A DNA stretch of 11,186 nt, from contig JARIBR010000294.1 of assembly GCA_029258695.1 (NCBI GenBank), positions 1-11,186 on the forward strand. The letters run 5' to 3'. This DNA comes from Quadrisphaera sp. (GTDB lineage Bacteria > Actinomycetota > Actinomycetes > Actinomycetales > Quadrisphaeraceae). Position 1 is the stretch's first letter. Every line of letters begins with the position of its first letter. Position numbers and translations under genes: made by a program. The notes under the pieces were generated by a model. The model was not told where the DNA came from. It ran no database searches and worked only from the letters and a program-made list of their open reading frames with translations. This document shows positions 1 through 6,609 of the stretch, in pieces.

Positions 1-464
1 GCTTCATCGCCGGGCTGCTCGGCCTCGCGCTCTCCGAGGGCGCCTACATGTCCGAGGTGGTCCGCGGCGGCATCCAGGCGGTGGACCCGGGCCAGGCCGA
101 GGCGGCGAGCGCCCTGGGGATGGGCCGTGGGCGCACCATGCGGCGCATCGTGCTCCCGCAGGCGATGCGCGTGATCATCCCGCCCACCGGCAACGAGCTC
201 ATCGCGATGCTCAAGGACACCTCGCTGCTCATCGCGGTGCCGGTGACCACCGAGCTGAGCTTCCAGCTGCAGGCGGTCGGGGCGCGGACCTTCCAGGTCA
301 TCCCCATGGCCGTCGCCTCGATCCTCTGGTACCTGGCGCTGGCGAGCGTCCTCATGGTGGGACAGCACTTCCTCGAGCAGCGGTTCAACCGCGGCGTCGG
401 CACGCGCGAGACGAGGGTGCAGCGCGGCGCGCGCCGTGCCGCGGAGACGGGAGCGGTGCGATGA
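1..464 (+). CDS. Amino-acid ABC transporter permease, C-terminal part (5' end outside window)
   Basis: This is the C-terminal ~154 residues of an inner-membrane permease of the His/Gln/Glu (HisM/GlnP) family, which carries polar amino acids across the membrane using a partner ATPase. The reading frame is open from base 3 at the window edge, so the true start lies upstream. The visible part has the family's cytoplasmic EAA loop ([20 protein letters not shown], bases ~108-167), then PPTGNE and LKDTSL, which are typical of amino-acid permeases. A hydrophobic segment (about bases 303-360) follows, and then a short basic tail. The TGA stop overlaps the ATG of the ATPase gene in an ATGA, so the two are co-translated. 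The substrate cannot be told from this fragment; the binding-protein gene is presumably upstream. The family call is firm and the specificity is unknown. Confidence 0.93.
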   Translation, partial: FIAGLLGLALSEGAYMSEVVRGGIQAVDPGQAEAASALGMGRGRTMRRIVLPQAMRVIIPPTGNELIAMLKDTSLLIAVPVTTELSFQLQAVGARTFQVIPMAVASILWYLALASVLMVGQHFLEQRFNRGVGTRETRVQRGARRAAETGAVR

Positions 465-1282
465 GCACGGTCGCGAGCAGCACGGCGCCGGCACCGGGGG
501 AGCGGCCACCGGGCCCGCGCGGGGAGCCGATGGTGCGCGCCGAGGCGGTGTGCAAGTCCTTCGGCCACGTCAGGGTCCTCAAGGGCATCGACCTGGAGGT
601 CCACCCGGGTGAGGTGATGTGCATCCTCGGGCCCTCGGGCTCGGGAAAGTCGACGTTCCTGCGCTGCATCAACCACCTGGAGCAGATCAACGCCGGCCGG
701 CTCTGGGTGGACGGCGCGCTCGTGGGGTACCGGGAGAAGGGCGGACGCCTGCACGAGCTGCCCGAGCGCGACGTCGCGGCCCAGCGCCGCGACATCGGGA
801 TGGTCTTCCAGCGCTTCAACCTCTTCCCCCACATGACGGCTCTGGAGAACGTCGTCGAGGCGCCCGTCGGCGTGAAGAAGGTGTCGAGGGGGGCAGCGCG
901 GTCGAAGGGCGCCGAGCTGCTCGAGCGGGTGGGCCTCGGGGACAAGGTGCACAGCTACCCGAGCCAGCTCTCCGGGGGCCAGCAGCAGCGCGTCGCCATC
1001 GCCCGGGCGCTGGCGATGGAGCCGAAGCTCATGCTCTTCGACGAGCCGACGTCCGCGCTGGACCCCGAGCTGGTGGGGGAGGTGCTCGACGTCATGCGCG
1101 GGCTCGCCAGGAGCGGCATGACCATGGTGGTCGTCACCCACGAGATCGGCTTCGCCCGCGAGGTCGGCGACACGCTGGTCTTCATGGACGACGGCGTGGT
1201 GGTGGAGGCGGGGGACCCGCAGCAGGTCATCTCGGACCCGCAGCACGAGCGGACGAGGGCGTTCCTGTCCAAGGTGCTCTGA
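461..1282 (+). CDS. Amino-acid ABC transporter ATP-binding protein (GlnQ/HisP type)
   Basis: A 273-residue ATPase that powers polar amino-acid import with the permease encoded just upstream. All nucleotide-binding motifs are present: Walker [10 protein letters not shown] (57-65), a Q-loop in [13 protein letters not shown], signature [15 protein letters not shown] (170-184), Walker [13 protein letters not shown] (190-201) and H-loop His227 in VVVTHE. The charged insert before the Q-loop (around [11 protein letters not shown]) and the phrase [13 protein letters not shown] are typical of the HisP/GlnQ group rather than peptide or sugar ATPases. The ATG at 461 is chosen because GGGAG lies 7 nt upstream and it forms an ATGA overlap with the permease stop. 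It adds a ~25-residue Pro/Gly/Ala-rich N-terminal extension; an ATG at 530 (Met24) is the alternative start and gives the usual family length. It ends 12 bp from the convergent importer operon. Confidence 0.95.
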   Translation: MSTVASSTAPAPGERPPGPRGEPMVRAEAVCKSFGHVRVLKGIDLEVHPGEVMCILGPSGSGKSTFLRCINHLEQINAGRLWVDGALVGYREKGGRLHELPERDVAAQRRDIGMVFQRFNLFPHMTALENVVEAPVGVKKVSRGAARSKGAELLERVGLGDKVHSYPSQLSGGQQQRVAIARALAMEPKLMLFDEPTSALDPELVGEVLDVMRGLARSGMTMVVVTHEIGFAREVGDTLVFMDDGVVVEAGDPQQVISDPQHERTRAFLSKVL

Positions 1283-1294
1283 GCGGGGCTCGGT

Positions 1295-2053
1295 TCAGGC
1301 GCTGCTCGGGCGCGGCGGTCCCGCCACGGCGTCCAGCAGCTCGCGGGTGGCCGGGTGCCGCGCGTGCTCGAGGTCGGTGACGTCCAGGTCCTCGGCGACC
1401 CGGCCGTGGTCGAGCACGACCACCCGGTCGGCCGTGCGGCGGGCCAGGCGCAGGTCGTGCGTGACCAGCACCACCGTGAGGCCGTGGCGCTCGCGGGCGT
1501 CGGCGAGCAGCTCGACGAACCGCTCCTGGGCCAGCACGTCGAGCCCGCTGGTGGGTTCGTCGGCGAGGAGGACCTGCGGGTCGGCCGCCAGCGCCCTGGC
1601 CAGGGCGACGCGTTGGTTCTGCCCCCCGGAGAGGGTGGCCGGCCGGCGCTCGGCGAGGTGGGCGTCCAGACCCACCCGCTCGAGCAGCTCCGGCACCCGG
1701 GCTGGCGCAGGAGCGAGGAGCGCCTCGGCGACCACCTGCCCGACGCTCCACCGGGGGTCGAAGGAGGCGAGGGCGTCCTGGAAGACCAGCCCCACCCGCC
1801 GGCGCACCGCCCGGCGGGCCCGTGCGGGGAGCGTCCACGGGTCGAGCCCGCCGACCAGCACCTGACCGGCGTCGGGGCGGTCCAGCGCGGCGAGGACACC
1901 GACCAGCGTCGACTTGCCCGAACCGCTGCGCCCCACCAGCGCGAGCGCCTCGCCGTGCTCCGCGGTGAGGTCCACGCCGGTCAGCGCGAGGGTGGTCCGC
2001 CCACGGCTGCGCAGGACCCGCTCCACCCCGCGGCACTCCAGCGCGGGGGTCAC
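1295..2053 (-). CDS. nikE: Nickel/peptide-type ABC transporter ATP-binding protein, second subunit (NikE-like)
   Basis: The 252-residue second ATPase of the Opp/Dpp/Nik-family importer. Motifs: Walker [10 protein letters not shown] (41-49), Q-loop Gln91 in GLVFQD followed by the family's A-S-F-D-P, signature [15 protein letters not shown] (140-154), Walker [13 protein letters not shown] (160-171) and H-loop His198. The protein stops soon after the core and lacks the Cys-containing C-terminal oligopeptide-binding extension of OppF/DppF, as in NikE-type subunits. The GTG at 2053 is the first start after the nikD stop and has no clear Shine-Dalgarno sequence. The gene is in the same reading frame as nikD, with one TGA and ten codons between them. 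It is the last gene of the operon and faces the amino-acid ATPase gene tail to tail. The ABC family call is firm; nickel specificity is inferred from context. Confidence 0.9.
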   Translation of the reverse strand: MTPALECRGVERVLRSRGRTTLALTGVDLTAEHGEALALVGRSGSGKSTLVGVLAALDRPDAGQVLVGGLDPWTLPARARRAVRRRVGLVFQDALASFDPRWSVGQVVAEALLAPAPARVPELLERVGLDAHLAERRPATLSGGQNQRVALARALAADPQVLLADEPTSGLDVLAQERFVELLADARERHGLTVVLVTHDLRLARRTADRVVVLDHGRVAEDLDVTDLEHARHPATRELLDAVAGPPRPSSA

Positions 2054-2083
2054 GACGCCACGGGGTTCACGGCGCCACCGTGG

Positions 2084-2971
2084 TCACGACGGCACCGGGG
2101 CCAGCGTGTGGTCCGGTGGCGGGGCGACCCCGGTCACCCCGGCGCCCTCACCGGCAGCCACCTCGACCCAGGCCCGGGTCAGCTCCGTCGCCGGGGCGGC
2201 CACCAGGCTCTCGACGCTGCCGCGCTCGACGACCCGGCCGGCGTCGAGCACCACGACGTGATCGGCCCAGCGCTCGGCGGCCGCCAGGTCGTGGGTGACG
2301 AGGAGGACGGCCCGCCCCGCGTCGGCCTGCGCGCGCAGCAGAGCCATGACCTCGCCCTGGCTGACGACGTCCAGCGCGGAGGTGACCTCGTCGGCGAGCA
2401 GGACCGCGGGGTCGAGCGCCGTGGCCAGGGCGATCGCCACCCGCTGCGCCTGACCGCCGGAGAGCTCGAAGGGGTGGGCGTCCCACAGGGCGGCCGGGTC
2501 GGGCAGCCCCACGTCGGCCAGCGCGGCCAGTCCCTCGTCCCGCAGGCGGACCCTCGAACGGCGTCCGCGACCGCGCCGCGGCTGGTGGGCGCGCAGCGTC
2601 TCGCTCAGGTGGCGCCCGACGCTCACGGTGGGGTTCAGGCTCGCGGTGGCGTCCTGCCCCAGCCAGGCCAGGTGGGAACCTCGCAGCGCGCGCAGGCGTC
2701 GCTCGGGCAGGGCGAGCAGGTCCACCGGGGCGGGCAGGCCCGGCCCGGCGAGCTCGACGCTGCCGCTGGCCCGCAGCCCGTCCGGGAGCATCCGCGCCAG
2801 CGCCGCCACGGTGAGGCTCTTGCCCGCGCCGCTGCGCCCGACGACGGCGAGCACCCGCCCGCGGTGCAGGTCGAGGTCGACACCGCCGACCACCGTGGCC
2901 CCGCCGGGCAGGCGCACCTGCAGGTCGCGGCAGGACAGCGCCGCTGCTGGCGCCGAGATTCCCGCGCTCAC
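2084..2971 (-). CDS. nikD: Nickel/peptide-type ABC transporter ATP-binding protein, first subunit (NikD-like)
   Basis: A 295-residue cytoplasmic ATPase. Motifs: Walker A GRSGAGKS (45-52), Q-loop Gln106 in WLGQDATASLNP (the A-S-L-N-P phrase marks the Opp/Dpp/Nik family), signature LSGGQAQRVAIA (170-181), Walker B VLLADEVTSALD (190-201) and H-loop His227. Val196 replaces the usual proline of DEPT, which is tolerated in some family members. The tail contains no cysteines, unlike OppD/DppD, and ends in a Pro/Gly-rich stretch. The GTG at 2971 is chosen because it overlaps the permease stop as GTGA, with AGGGA a few bases upstream. The open frame continues far upstream, but only as antisense or shadow translation of the permease gene. 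Its partner ATPase follows 30 bp downstream in the same frame. Confidence 0.92.
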   Translation of the reverse strand: MSAGISAPAAALSCRDLQVRLPGGATVVGGVDLDLHRGRVLAVVGRSGAGKSLTVAALARMLPDGLRASGSVELAGPGLPAPVDLLALPERRLRALRGSHLAWLGQDATASLNPTVSVGRHLSETLRAHQPRRGRGRRSRVRLRDEGLAALADVGLPDPAALWDAHPFELSGGQAQRVAIALATALDPAVLLADEVTSALDVVSQGEVMALLRAQADAGRAVLLVTHDLAAAERWADHVVVLDAGRVVERGSVESLVAAPATELTRAWVEVAAGEGAGVTGVAPPPDHTLAPVPS

Positions 2972-3837
2972 CACGCGCGTCCCTCGTCGCCGCCGCCGAG
3001 GGCGGAGGCCACGACGTTCACGGCCATGATCGTCACGACGATGGCGGCGGCCGGGAGCGCCACGGCGTACCACTGACCGGTGAGGAGCTGGGACTGCGCG
3101 TCCTCCAGCAGGGTGCCCCACGCCGGCCGGTTCGGCGGGACCCCCACCCCGAGGAAGCTGAGCGTGGACTCGGTGAGGATCGCGTGGCTCACCTCGAACG
3201 CGGCGATCGAGGCGACGGGGGGCAGGGCCCCGGGCAGGGAGTGACGGGTGAGGACCTGCCACGGCGAGAGCCCGAGGGAGCGGGCGGCCCGCACGTACCC
3301 GCGGGCGCGCTGGGAGCGCAGCTCGGCGCGGGCGACGAGGGTCACCGGCATCCAGGCGGTCAGGCCGATCGCGAGGACCACCACGGTCAGCGAGCCGCCC
3401 AGGACGGCGCTGAGCGCGAGGACCACGACGAGCAGGGGGAGGGCGAGCATGGTGTCGGCGACGCGGGTGACGGCGGCGTCGAGCCAGCGGGGGCCCTGGG
3501 CGGCCACGGCGCCGAGGGCCACCCCGAGACCCACCGTCACGGCGGCCGCGGTGGTGCCGACCAGCAGCGAGGTGCGTCCGCCGTGCAGGAGGCGGGAGAG
3601 CAGGTCGCGGCCGAGGGTGTCGGTGCCGAGCAGGTGCCCCGGCGTGCCGGGCGGCAGCGAGCGGGCCGCGGTGTCGGTGGACAGCGGGTCGAGGTCGGTG
3701 ATCAGCGGCGCGCCGGCGCAGGCGAGCCCGAGCACCGCGAGGACGAGGACCGCGGCCCACACCGCCGGCCCGGGGGAGGGCAGGCGTGCGGCGACGAGGG
3801 CTCCCGGCCTGCGGCGCGTGGCGGCGTCAGCGGGCAC
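2968..3837 (-). CDS. nikC: Nickel/peptide-type ABC transporter permease, second subunit (NikC/DppC-like)
   Basis: A 289-residue inner-membrane permease. It starts with a short basic cytoplasmic tail, then a first membrane helix (about 25-44). The DppC/NikC signature HLLGTDTLGRDLLSRLLHGGRTSL lies at about 68-91. Further helices follow at about 93-113, 128-148 and 150-168, then the EAA coupling loop YVRAARSLGLSPWQVLTRH (181-199), then TESTLSFLGVGVPP and a last helix near 258-278. The start is GTG 3837, with GGAGG 9 nt upstream (3847-3851); this start lies inside the end of the upstream permease gene (11-bp overlap). Its own stop overlaps the nikD GTG. Length and motif order are normal for the family. 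The C-terminus (ALGGGDEGRAW) is shorter than the usual LRDxLDP end. It pairs with the NikB-like permease to form the channel. Confidence 0.93.
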   Translation of the reverse strand: MPADAATRRRPGALVAARLPSPGPAVWAAVLVLAVLGLACAGAPLITDLDPLSTDTAARSLPPGTPGHLLGTDTLGRDLLSRLLHGGRTSLLVGTTAAAVTVGLGVALGAVAAQGPRWLDAAVTRVADTMLALPLLVVVLALSAVLGGSLTVVVLAIGLTAWMPVTLVARAELRSQRARGYVRAARSLGLSPWQVLTRHSLPGALPPVASIAAFEVSHAILTESTLSFLGVGVPPNRPAWGTLLEDAQSQLLTGQWYAVALPAAAIVVTIMAVNVVASALGGGDEGRAW

Positions 3838-4840
3838 CGGCGGCCACCTCCGGCGACGGGGCGGCGGCGAGCAGGCGCACCCGGGGGTCGAGCCAGGAGG
3901 CGGCCAGCTCCCCGAGGAGGTTCGCCACCAGCACGCACACGGCGGTGACCAGGACGGCGGCGACGAGGACGGGATGGTCCTCGCTGCGGGCGGCGTCCAG
4001 GGCGAGGCGGCCCAGCCCGGGCCAGGAGAAGATCACCTCGATCGCGTAGGCGCCCGCGAGCAGCCCGCCGGCCCCGACCCCCAGCCGGGTCACGAAGGGC
4101 ACCAGGCCCGGGCGCAACAGGTGGCGACCGGTGATCGTCGCCGGGTGCAGACCCCGGGCGCGGGCGAAGCCGACGTGGGGCGCGGCGGCGACGCGGGCGA
4201 CCCCGGACTGCACGAGGCGCACGTACACCCCGAAGTGGTGCCCGAGCGCCAGCGCGGCGGCGGGGAGCACCAGGTGCGCGGCGAGGACGCCGGGCGTCAG
4301 CGCCTCGCCGGGGCGTCCCACACCACCGGAGGGCAGCACCTGCAGCCGGGCGGCGAACAGGTGGAGGAGCACCAGGGCGGTGACGAAGCCGGGGGTCCCG
4401 CCGAGCAGCAGCACGAACCACTCGACGCCGCGCCGCACCCAGCGCGAGCGGGTCGTCGCGGCGAGGAGCCCCAGCGTGAGCGCCCCGACGACGCTGAGCA
4501 CCGTGGCGGCTGCCGCCAGCAGGAGCGTCCAGGGCAGGGTCTCGCCCACCGCGGCGGCCACGCTCCGCCCGGTGACGAGGGAGACGCCCAGGTCGCCGCG
4601 CACCGCGGCGCCGGCCCAGGCGAGGTAGCGCAGGGGCAGCGGCTCGTCGAGCCCCATCGCCGCGCGCTGGGCCGCCACGGCGGCGGCCCCCGGCACGCGC
4701 CCACCGCTGCGGGCCTCGAGGACCGCGCGCGCGGGGTCCCCGGGGGCGAGGTCGAGCAGGGCGAAGCACAGCAGGGACACGACCACGAGCACCGCCGCGG
4801 AGCCCGCGGCGCGGCGCACCACCCAGGAGCCGGGGCTCAC
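3827..4840 (-). CDS. nikB: Nickel/peptide-type ABC transporter permease, first subunit (NikB/DppB-like)
   Basis: A 337-residue inner-membrane permease. Helix 1 is about 11-30, followed by LAPGDPAR (31-38), the conserved GDP turn of NikB/DppB. Then come GDLGVSL (82-88) and TLPWTLLLAA, which begins helix 2 (~101-127), further helices at about 141-164, 183-207 and 251-270, the EAA loop (~225-246, ARARGLHPATITGRH), the diagnostic EVIFSWPGLGRL (268-279), and a final helix (~291-310) followed by SWLDPRVR. The start is GTG 4840, which overlaps the lipoprotein stop as GTGA. The Shine-Dalgarno sequence is weak (GGGA right before the start), so translation is probably coupled. The C-terminal ~17 residues after DPRVR are Ala/Pro-rich and unusual. 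The family call is secure; substrate is inferred from the operon. Confidence 0.93.
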   Translation of the reverse strand: MSPGSWVVRRAAGSAAVLVVVSLLCFALLDLAPGDPARAVLEARSGGRVPGAAAVAAQRAAMGLDEPLPLRYLAWAGAAVRGDLGVSLVTGRSVAAAVGETLPWTLLLAAAATVLSVVGALTLGLLAATTRSRWVRRGVEWFVLLLGGTPGFVTALVLLHLFAARLQVLPSGGVGRPGEALTPGVLAAHLVLPAAALALGHHFGVYVRLVQSGVARVAAAPHVGFARARGLHPATITGRHLLRPGLVPFVTRLGVGAGGLLAGAYAIEVIFSWPGLGRLALDAARSEDHPVLVAAVLVTAVCVLVANLLGELAASWLDPRVRLLAAAPSPEVAAGAR

Positions 4841-6420
4841 TCCCAGTGCCAGTCCTCGACGTCCCAGAACAGCCCGTAGCCGTGGTGCTCCAGCGTGCGC
4901 TCCTGCGGTCCGGCGAAGTCCGCGGGGAACGCGTTGAGCGCCTGGAGGTAGGCCAGCCACACGTACGGCGGGTCGGCCGCGACGGCTTGCTGGAACTGCT
5001 CGTAGGCCTGCTCCTCGGCCCCCTCGTCGCTCGCGGTCCGCCCGGCGTCCAGCGCGGCGTCGACCTCGGGGTTGACGTAGCTCCCGAGGTTCGAGCCGCC
5101 CTCGGCGAGGACCTGGGAGGAGTGGAAGGGCCCGTACAGGGAGGTGTCGGGGTGGTACGGCGTGCCCCAGCCGATGACGAAGGTGTCGAGGTCCTCCCAC
5201 CGCACCGCGTCGCGCGGCTGGGGGTCGGCGCGCACGTCGAAGCCCTGCTCGCTCAGCTGCGTGGTGAGGACGTCGCCCATGGCGACCCGCACGTCGTCCT
5301 CGGCGAACGAGGAGATGGCGAAGGTCAGGGGCTCGCCGTCCTTCGTCCAGGTGCCGCCGCCACCTGAGCCGTTGCGGGCGTACCCGGCCTCGGTCATGAG
5401 CTGCTCGACCCTCGCCGGGTCGACGGTGTACGGGGCGGCGTCGGGGTCCTCGAAGGCGCTGGTGCCGAGCGGTCCAGTCGCCGGCTCGCCGAAGCCCAGC
5501 AGGACCCCGTCCACCAGCGCCTCGCGGTCCACCGCCCAGCTCAGCGCCTGGCGCACCCGGGGGTCGGCGAACGCCGGGTCGTCCATGTTCAGCAGCAGCG
5601 CGCGGTAGTCCGCCGTCGGCCAGACCTCCAGGCGCAGGTCCTCGTCCTCGCGCACCGCGGCGGCCTGCTGCGGCTCGACGAAGGCCGCGTCGACCTCGCC
5701 GGTGGCCAGCTGCACGGCCCGGGCGCTGGCGTCGGGCACGTAGGTGATGACCACCTCCTCCAGCTGCGGCGCTCCGCCGTAGAAGGCGTCGTTCGCCTCC
5801 AGCACCGCGAACTGGCCGGTCCTGGCCTCGGCGAGGGCGAAGGGTCCGGTGCCGACGGGCGCGCGCCCGAACCCGGGGTCGGTGATGTCCTTGCCCGCCA
5901 GGAGGTGCTCCGGGAGGATCCCCAGGCTCAGGTGGTCCAGCAGCGCGGCGTCGGGGCGCGAGAGCGTGATCGCCACCGTCGCGTCGTCCGGGGTCGCGAC
6001 GGACGCCACCGCGGCGAGCTTCGCCCGCGTGGCCGCCCCGCTGTCGGGGTCGCGGACGGCGTCGAGGGTGAACTTCACGTCCTCGGAGCTGAACGGCTCA
6101 CCGTCGTGCCAGGTCACGTCCTCGCGCAGGGTGAACCCGTAGGTCAGCCCGTCGGGGGAGACCGTCCACCCGGTGGCCAGGGCCGGCACGGGCTGGTTCG
6201 CCGCGTCGTGGCCCACGAGGCCGCGGAAGACCATCTCGGTGACCGGGTCGGTGTGCTCGTCCTGCATCACGGGGTTGTACGTGTCCGGGACCTGGCTCTC
6301 GGCGTACGTGAAGGACGCCTCGTCCTGGTCGCCGGCTGCGGCGCTCCCGCTGCACCCGGCGAGGACGAGCACCAGCGGAGCGGTCAGCGCTCCCGCGGCG
6401 GTGGTGCGCCGTCGCCTCAT
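4837..6420 (-). CDS. nikA: Substrate-binding lipoprotein of the importer, SBP_bac_5 family (NikA-like)
   Basis: A 527-residue extracytoplasmic solute-binding lipoprotein that captures substrate for the NikBCDE-like membrane complex. The N-terminus has four arginines (2-5), a hydrophobic stretch and the lipobox LAGC with lipidated Cys23. The SBP_bac_5 signature lies at 85-115 (WTVSPDGLTYGF, then WHDGEPFSSEDV). WGTPYHP (418-424) corresponds in my alignment to WGAPYDP of E. coli NikA, whose Trp398 and Tyr402 line the metal-chelate site; His433 could sit where NikA His416 is. The C-terminus is rich in His and Trp (512-527). ATG 6420 fits the lipoprotein signal; AGGAG lies 11 nt upstream, and a short leader ORF ends on this ATG. 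GTG 6429 is an alternative. Nickel or a nickel chelate is the favoured substrate because of these motifs and the Nur-box-like site upstream, but a peptide substrate is not excluded. Confidence 0.9.
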   Translation of the reverse strand: MRRRRTTAAGALTAPLVLVLAGCSGSAAAGDQDEASFTYAESQVPDTYNPVMQDEHTDPVTEMVFRGLVGHDAANQPVPALATGWTVSPDGLTYGFTLREDVTWHDGEPFSSEDVKFTLDAVRDPDSGAATRAKLAAVASVATPDDATVAITLSRPDAALLDHLSLGILPEHLLAGKDITDPGFGRAPVGTGPFALAEARTGQFAVLEANDAFYGGAPQLEEVVITYVPDASARAVQLATGEVDAAFVEPQQAAAVREDEDLRLEVWPTADYRALLLNMDDPAFADPRVRQALSWAVDREALVDGVLLGFGEPATGPLGTSAFEDPDAAPYTVDPARVEQLMTEAGYARNGSGGGGTWTKDGEPLTFAISSFAEDDVRVAMGDVLTTQLSEQGFDVRADPQPRDAVRWEDLDTFVIGWGTPYHPDTSLYGPFHSSQVLAEGGSNLGSYVNPEVDAALDAGRTASDEGAEEQAYEQFQQAVAADPPYVWLAYLQALNAFPADFAGPQERTLEHHGYGLFWDVEDWHWE

Positions 6421-6452
6421 CCTCGGCACGGCTCCTGCTCGGCCCTGCTCAC
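6417..6452 (-). CDS. Possible 11-residue leader ORF translationally coupled to nikA
   Basis: A GTG at 6452 is preceded by a full GGAGG (6459-6463) with a 6-nt spacer, a better ribosome site than that of nikA itself. It opens an 11-codon frame (MSRAEQEPCRG) whose TGA overlaps the nikA ATG as ATGA. The arrangement would let ribosomes finishing the leader restart on nikA. The peptide has no run of one amino acid that would suggest classical attenuation. It may be chance: GC-rich DNA often contains GTG, and the frame is too short to test by codon bias. What is seen is the spacing and overlap; function is inferred. Confidence 0.35.
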   Translation of the reverse strand: MSRAEQEPCRG

Positions 6453-6470
6453 GTGCTGCCTCCGTGCTCG

Positions 6471-6498
6471 ATCGTCCGCTGTTGCGACAGTGTCGCAA
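6471..6498 (-). promoter_or_regulatory. Possible nikA promoter overlapping the palindrome
   Basis: On the minus strand TTGCGA (6498-6493) resembles a -35 box and GACGAT (6476-6471) a -10 box, with a 16-nt spacer between them. The -35 lies inside the palindrome, so a bound repressor would block RNA polymerase. Transcription would start near 6464, leaving a leader of roughly 45 nt before nikA. The -10 matches the actinobacterial consensus only partly (4 of 6 to TAGGAT), so the call is tentative. Confidence 0.3.
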
Positions 6499-6503
6499 CA
6501 GCG
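6477..6503. promoter_or_regulatory. 27-bp perfect palindrome, Nur-box-like operator
   Basis: Two 13-nt arms (CGCTGTTGCGACA and its exact reverse complement) flank a single central base at 6490. The core reads TTGCGA-N5-TCGCAA (6482-6498). The Streptomyces Nur (nickel-responsive Fur-family) box, as I recall it, is tTGCaa-N5-ttGCAA, so the outer TTGC/GCAA and their 9-nt spacing agree. It lies between nikA and the divergent stress-protein gene, 57 bp upstream of the nikA start, where a repressor site would be expected. It is certain that this is a palindrome; the identity of the regulator is inferred. TetR- or GntR-type regulators also bind such sites. Confidence 0.6.
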
Positions 6504-6509
6504 TTCGCG

Positions 6510-6527
6510 GCGGGCAACAGCGCCCGC
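6510..6527. repeat. Inverted repeat containing a second copy of the operator half-site
   Basis: GCGGGC (6510-6515) and GCCCGC (6522-6527) flank a 6-nt loop. The sequence GCAACAGCG, which forms the end of the large palindrome (6495-6503), recurs exactly at 6514-6522, 19 bp away. It could be a weak second regulator site or an accidental GC-rich repeat. Confidence 0.3.
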
Positions 6528-6609
6528 AGGTCGGCAGCCGTCCCGGGACCTCCGTCTCTGGTGGCGGGTCTGCTCGTGGGCGATGCTGGACGCGGAGGTG
6601 GTCCTCACG

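Noticed and set aside
44..1246. Long minus-strand open frame antisense to the amino-acid transporter genes
   Set aside because: It is rich in His/Arg/Pro with no recognisable motif, and it lies opposite two clear ABC genes. High GC content keeps antisense frames open.
1283..1294. Terminator between the convergent amino-acid and nik operons
   Set aside because: Only a 4-bp GAGC/GCTC stem is visible near 1281-1291, too weak to call. The 12-bp gap leaves no room for a standard terminator.
2084..3760. 558-residue fusion formed by the open frame upstream of nikD
   Set aside because: The upstream half is a shadow of the permease gene. The GTGA overlap at 2968-2971 marks the true start.
1355..4879. 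Two long plus-strand open frames (1355-3076, 3248-4879) opposite the importer operon
   Set aside because: They mirror the nik genes and translate to Gly/Arg/Gln-rich shadow sequence with no domain. The minus-strand frames carry complete ABC motifs.
1295..6420. Annotation of the operon as a dipeptide/oligopeptide importer
   Set aside because: It is not excluded, but the ATPases lack the Cys-rich Opp/Dpp tail, the binding protein has WGxPY rather than WGADYPDP, and the upstream palindrome resembles a nickel-regulator box.
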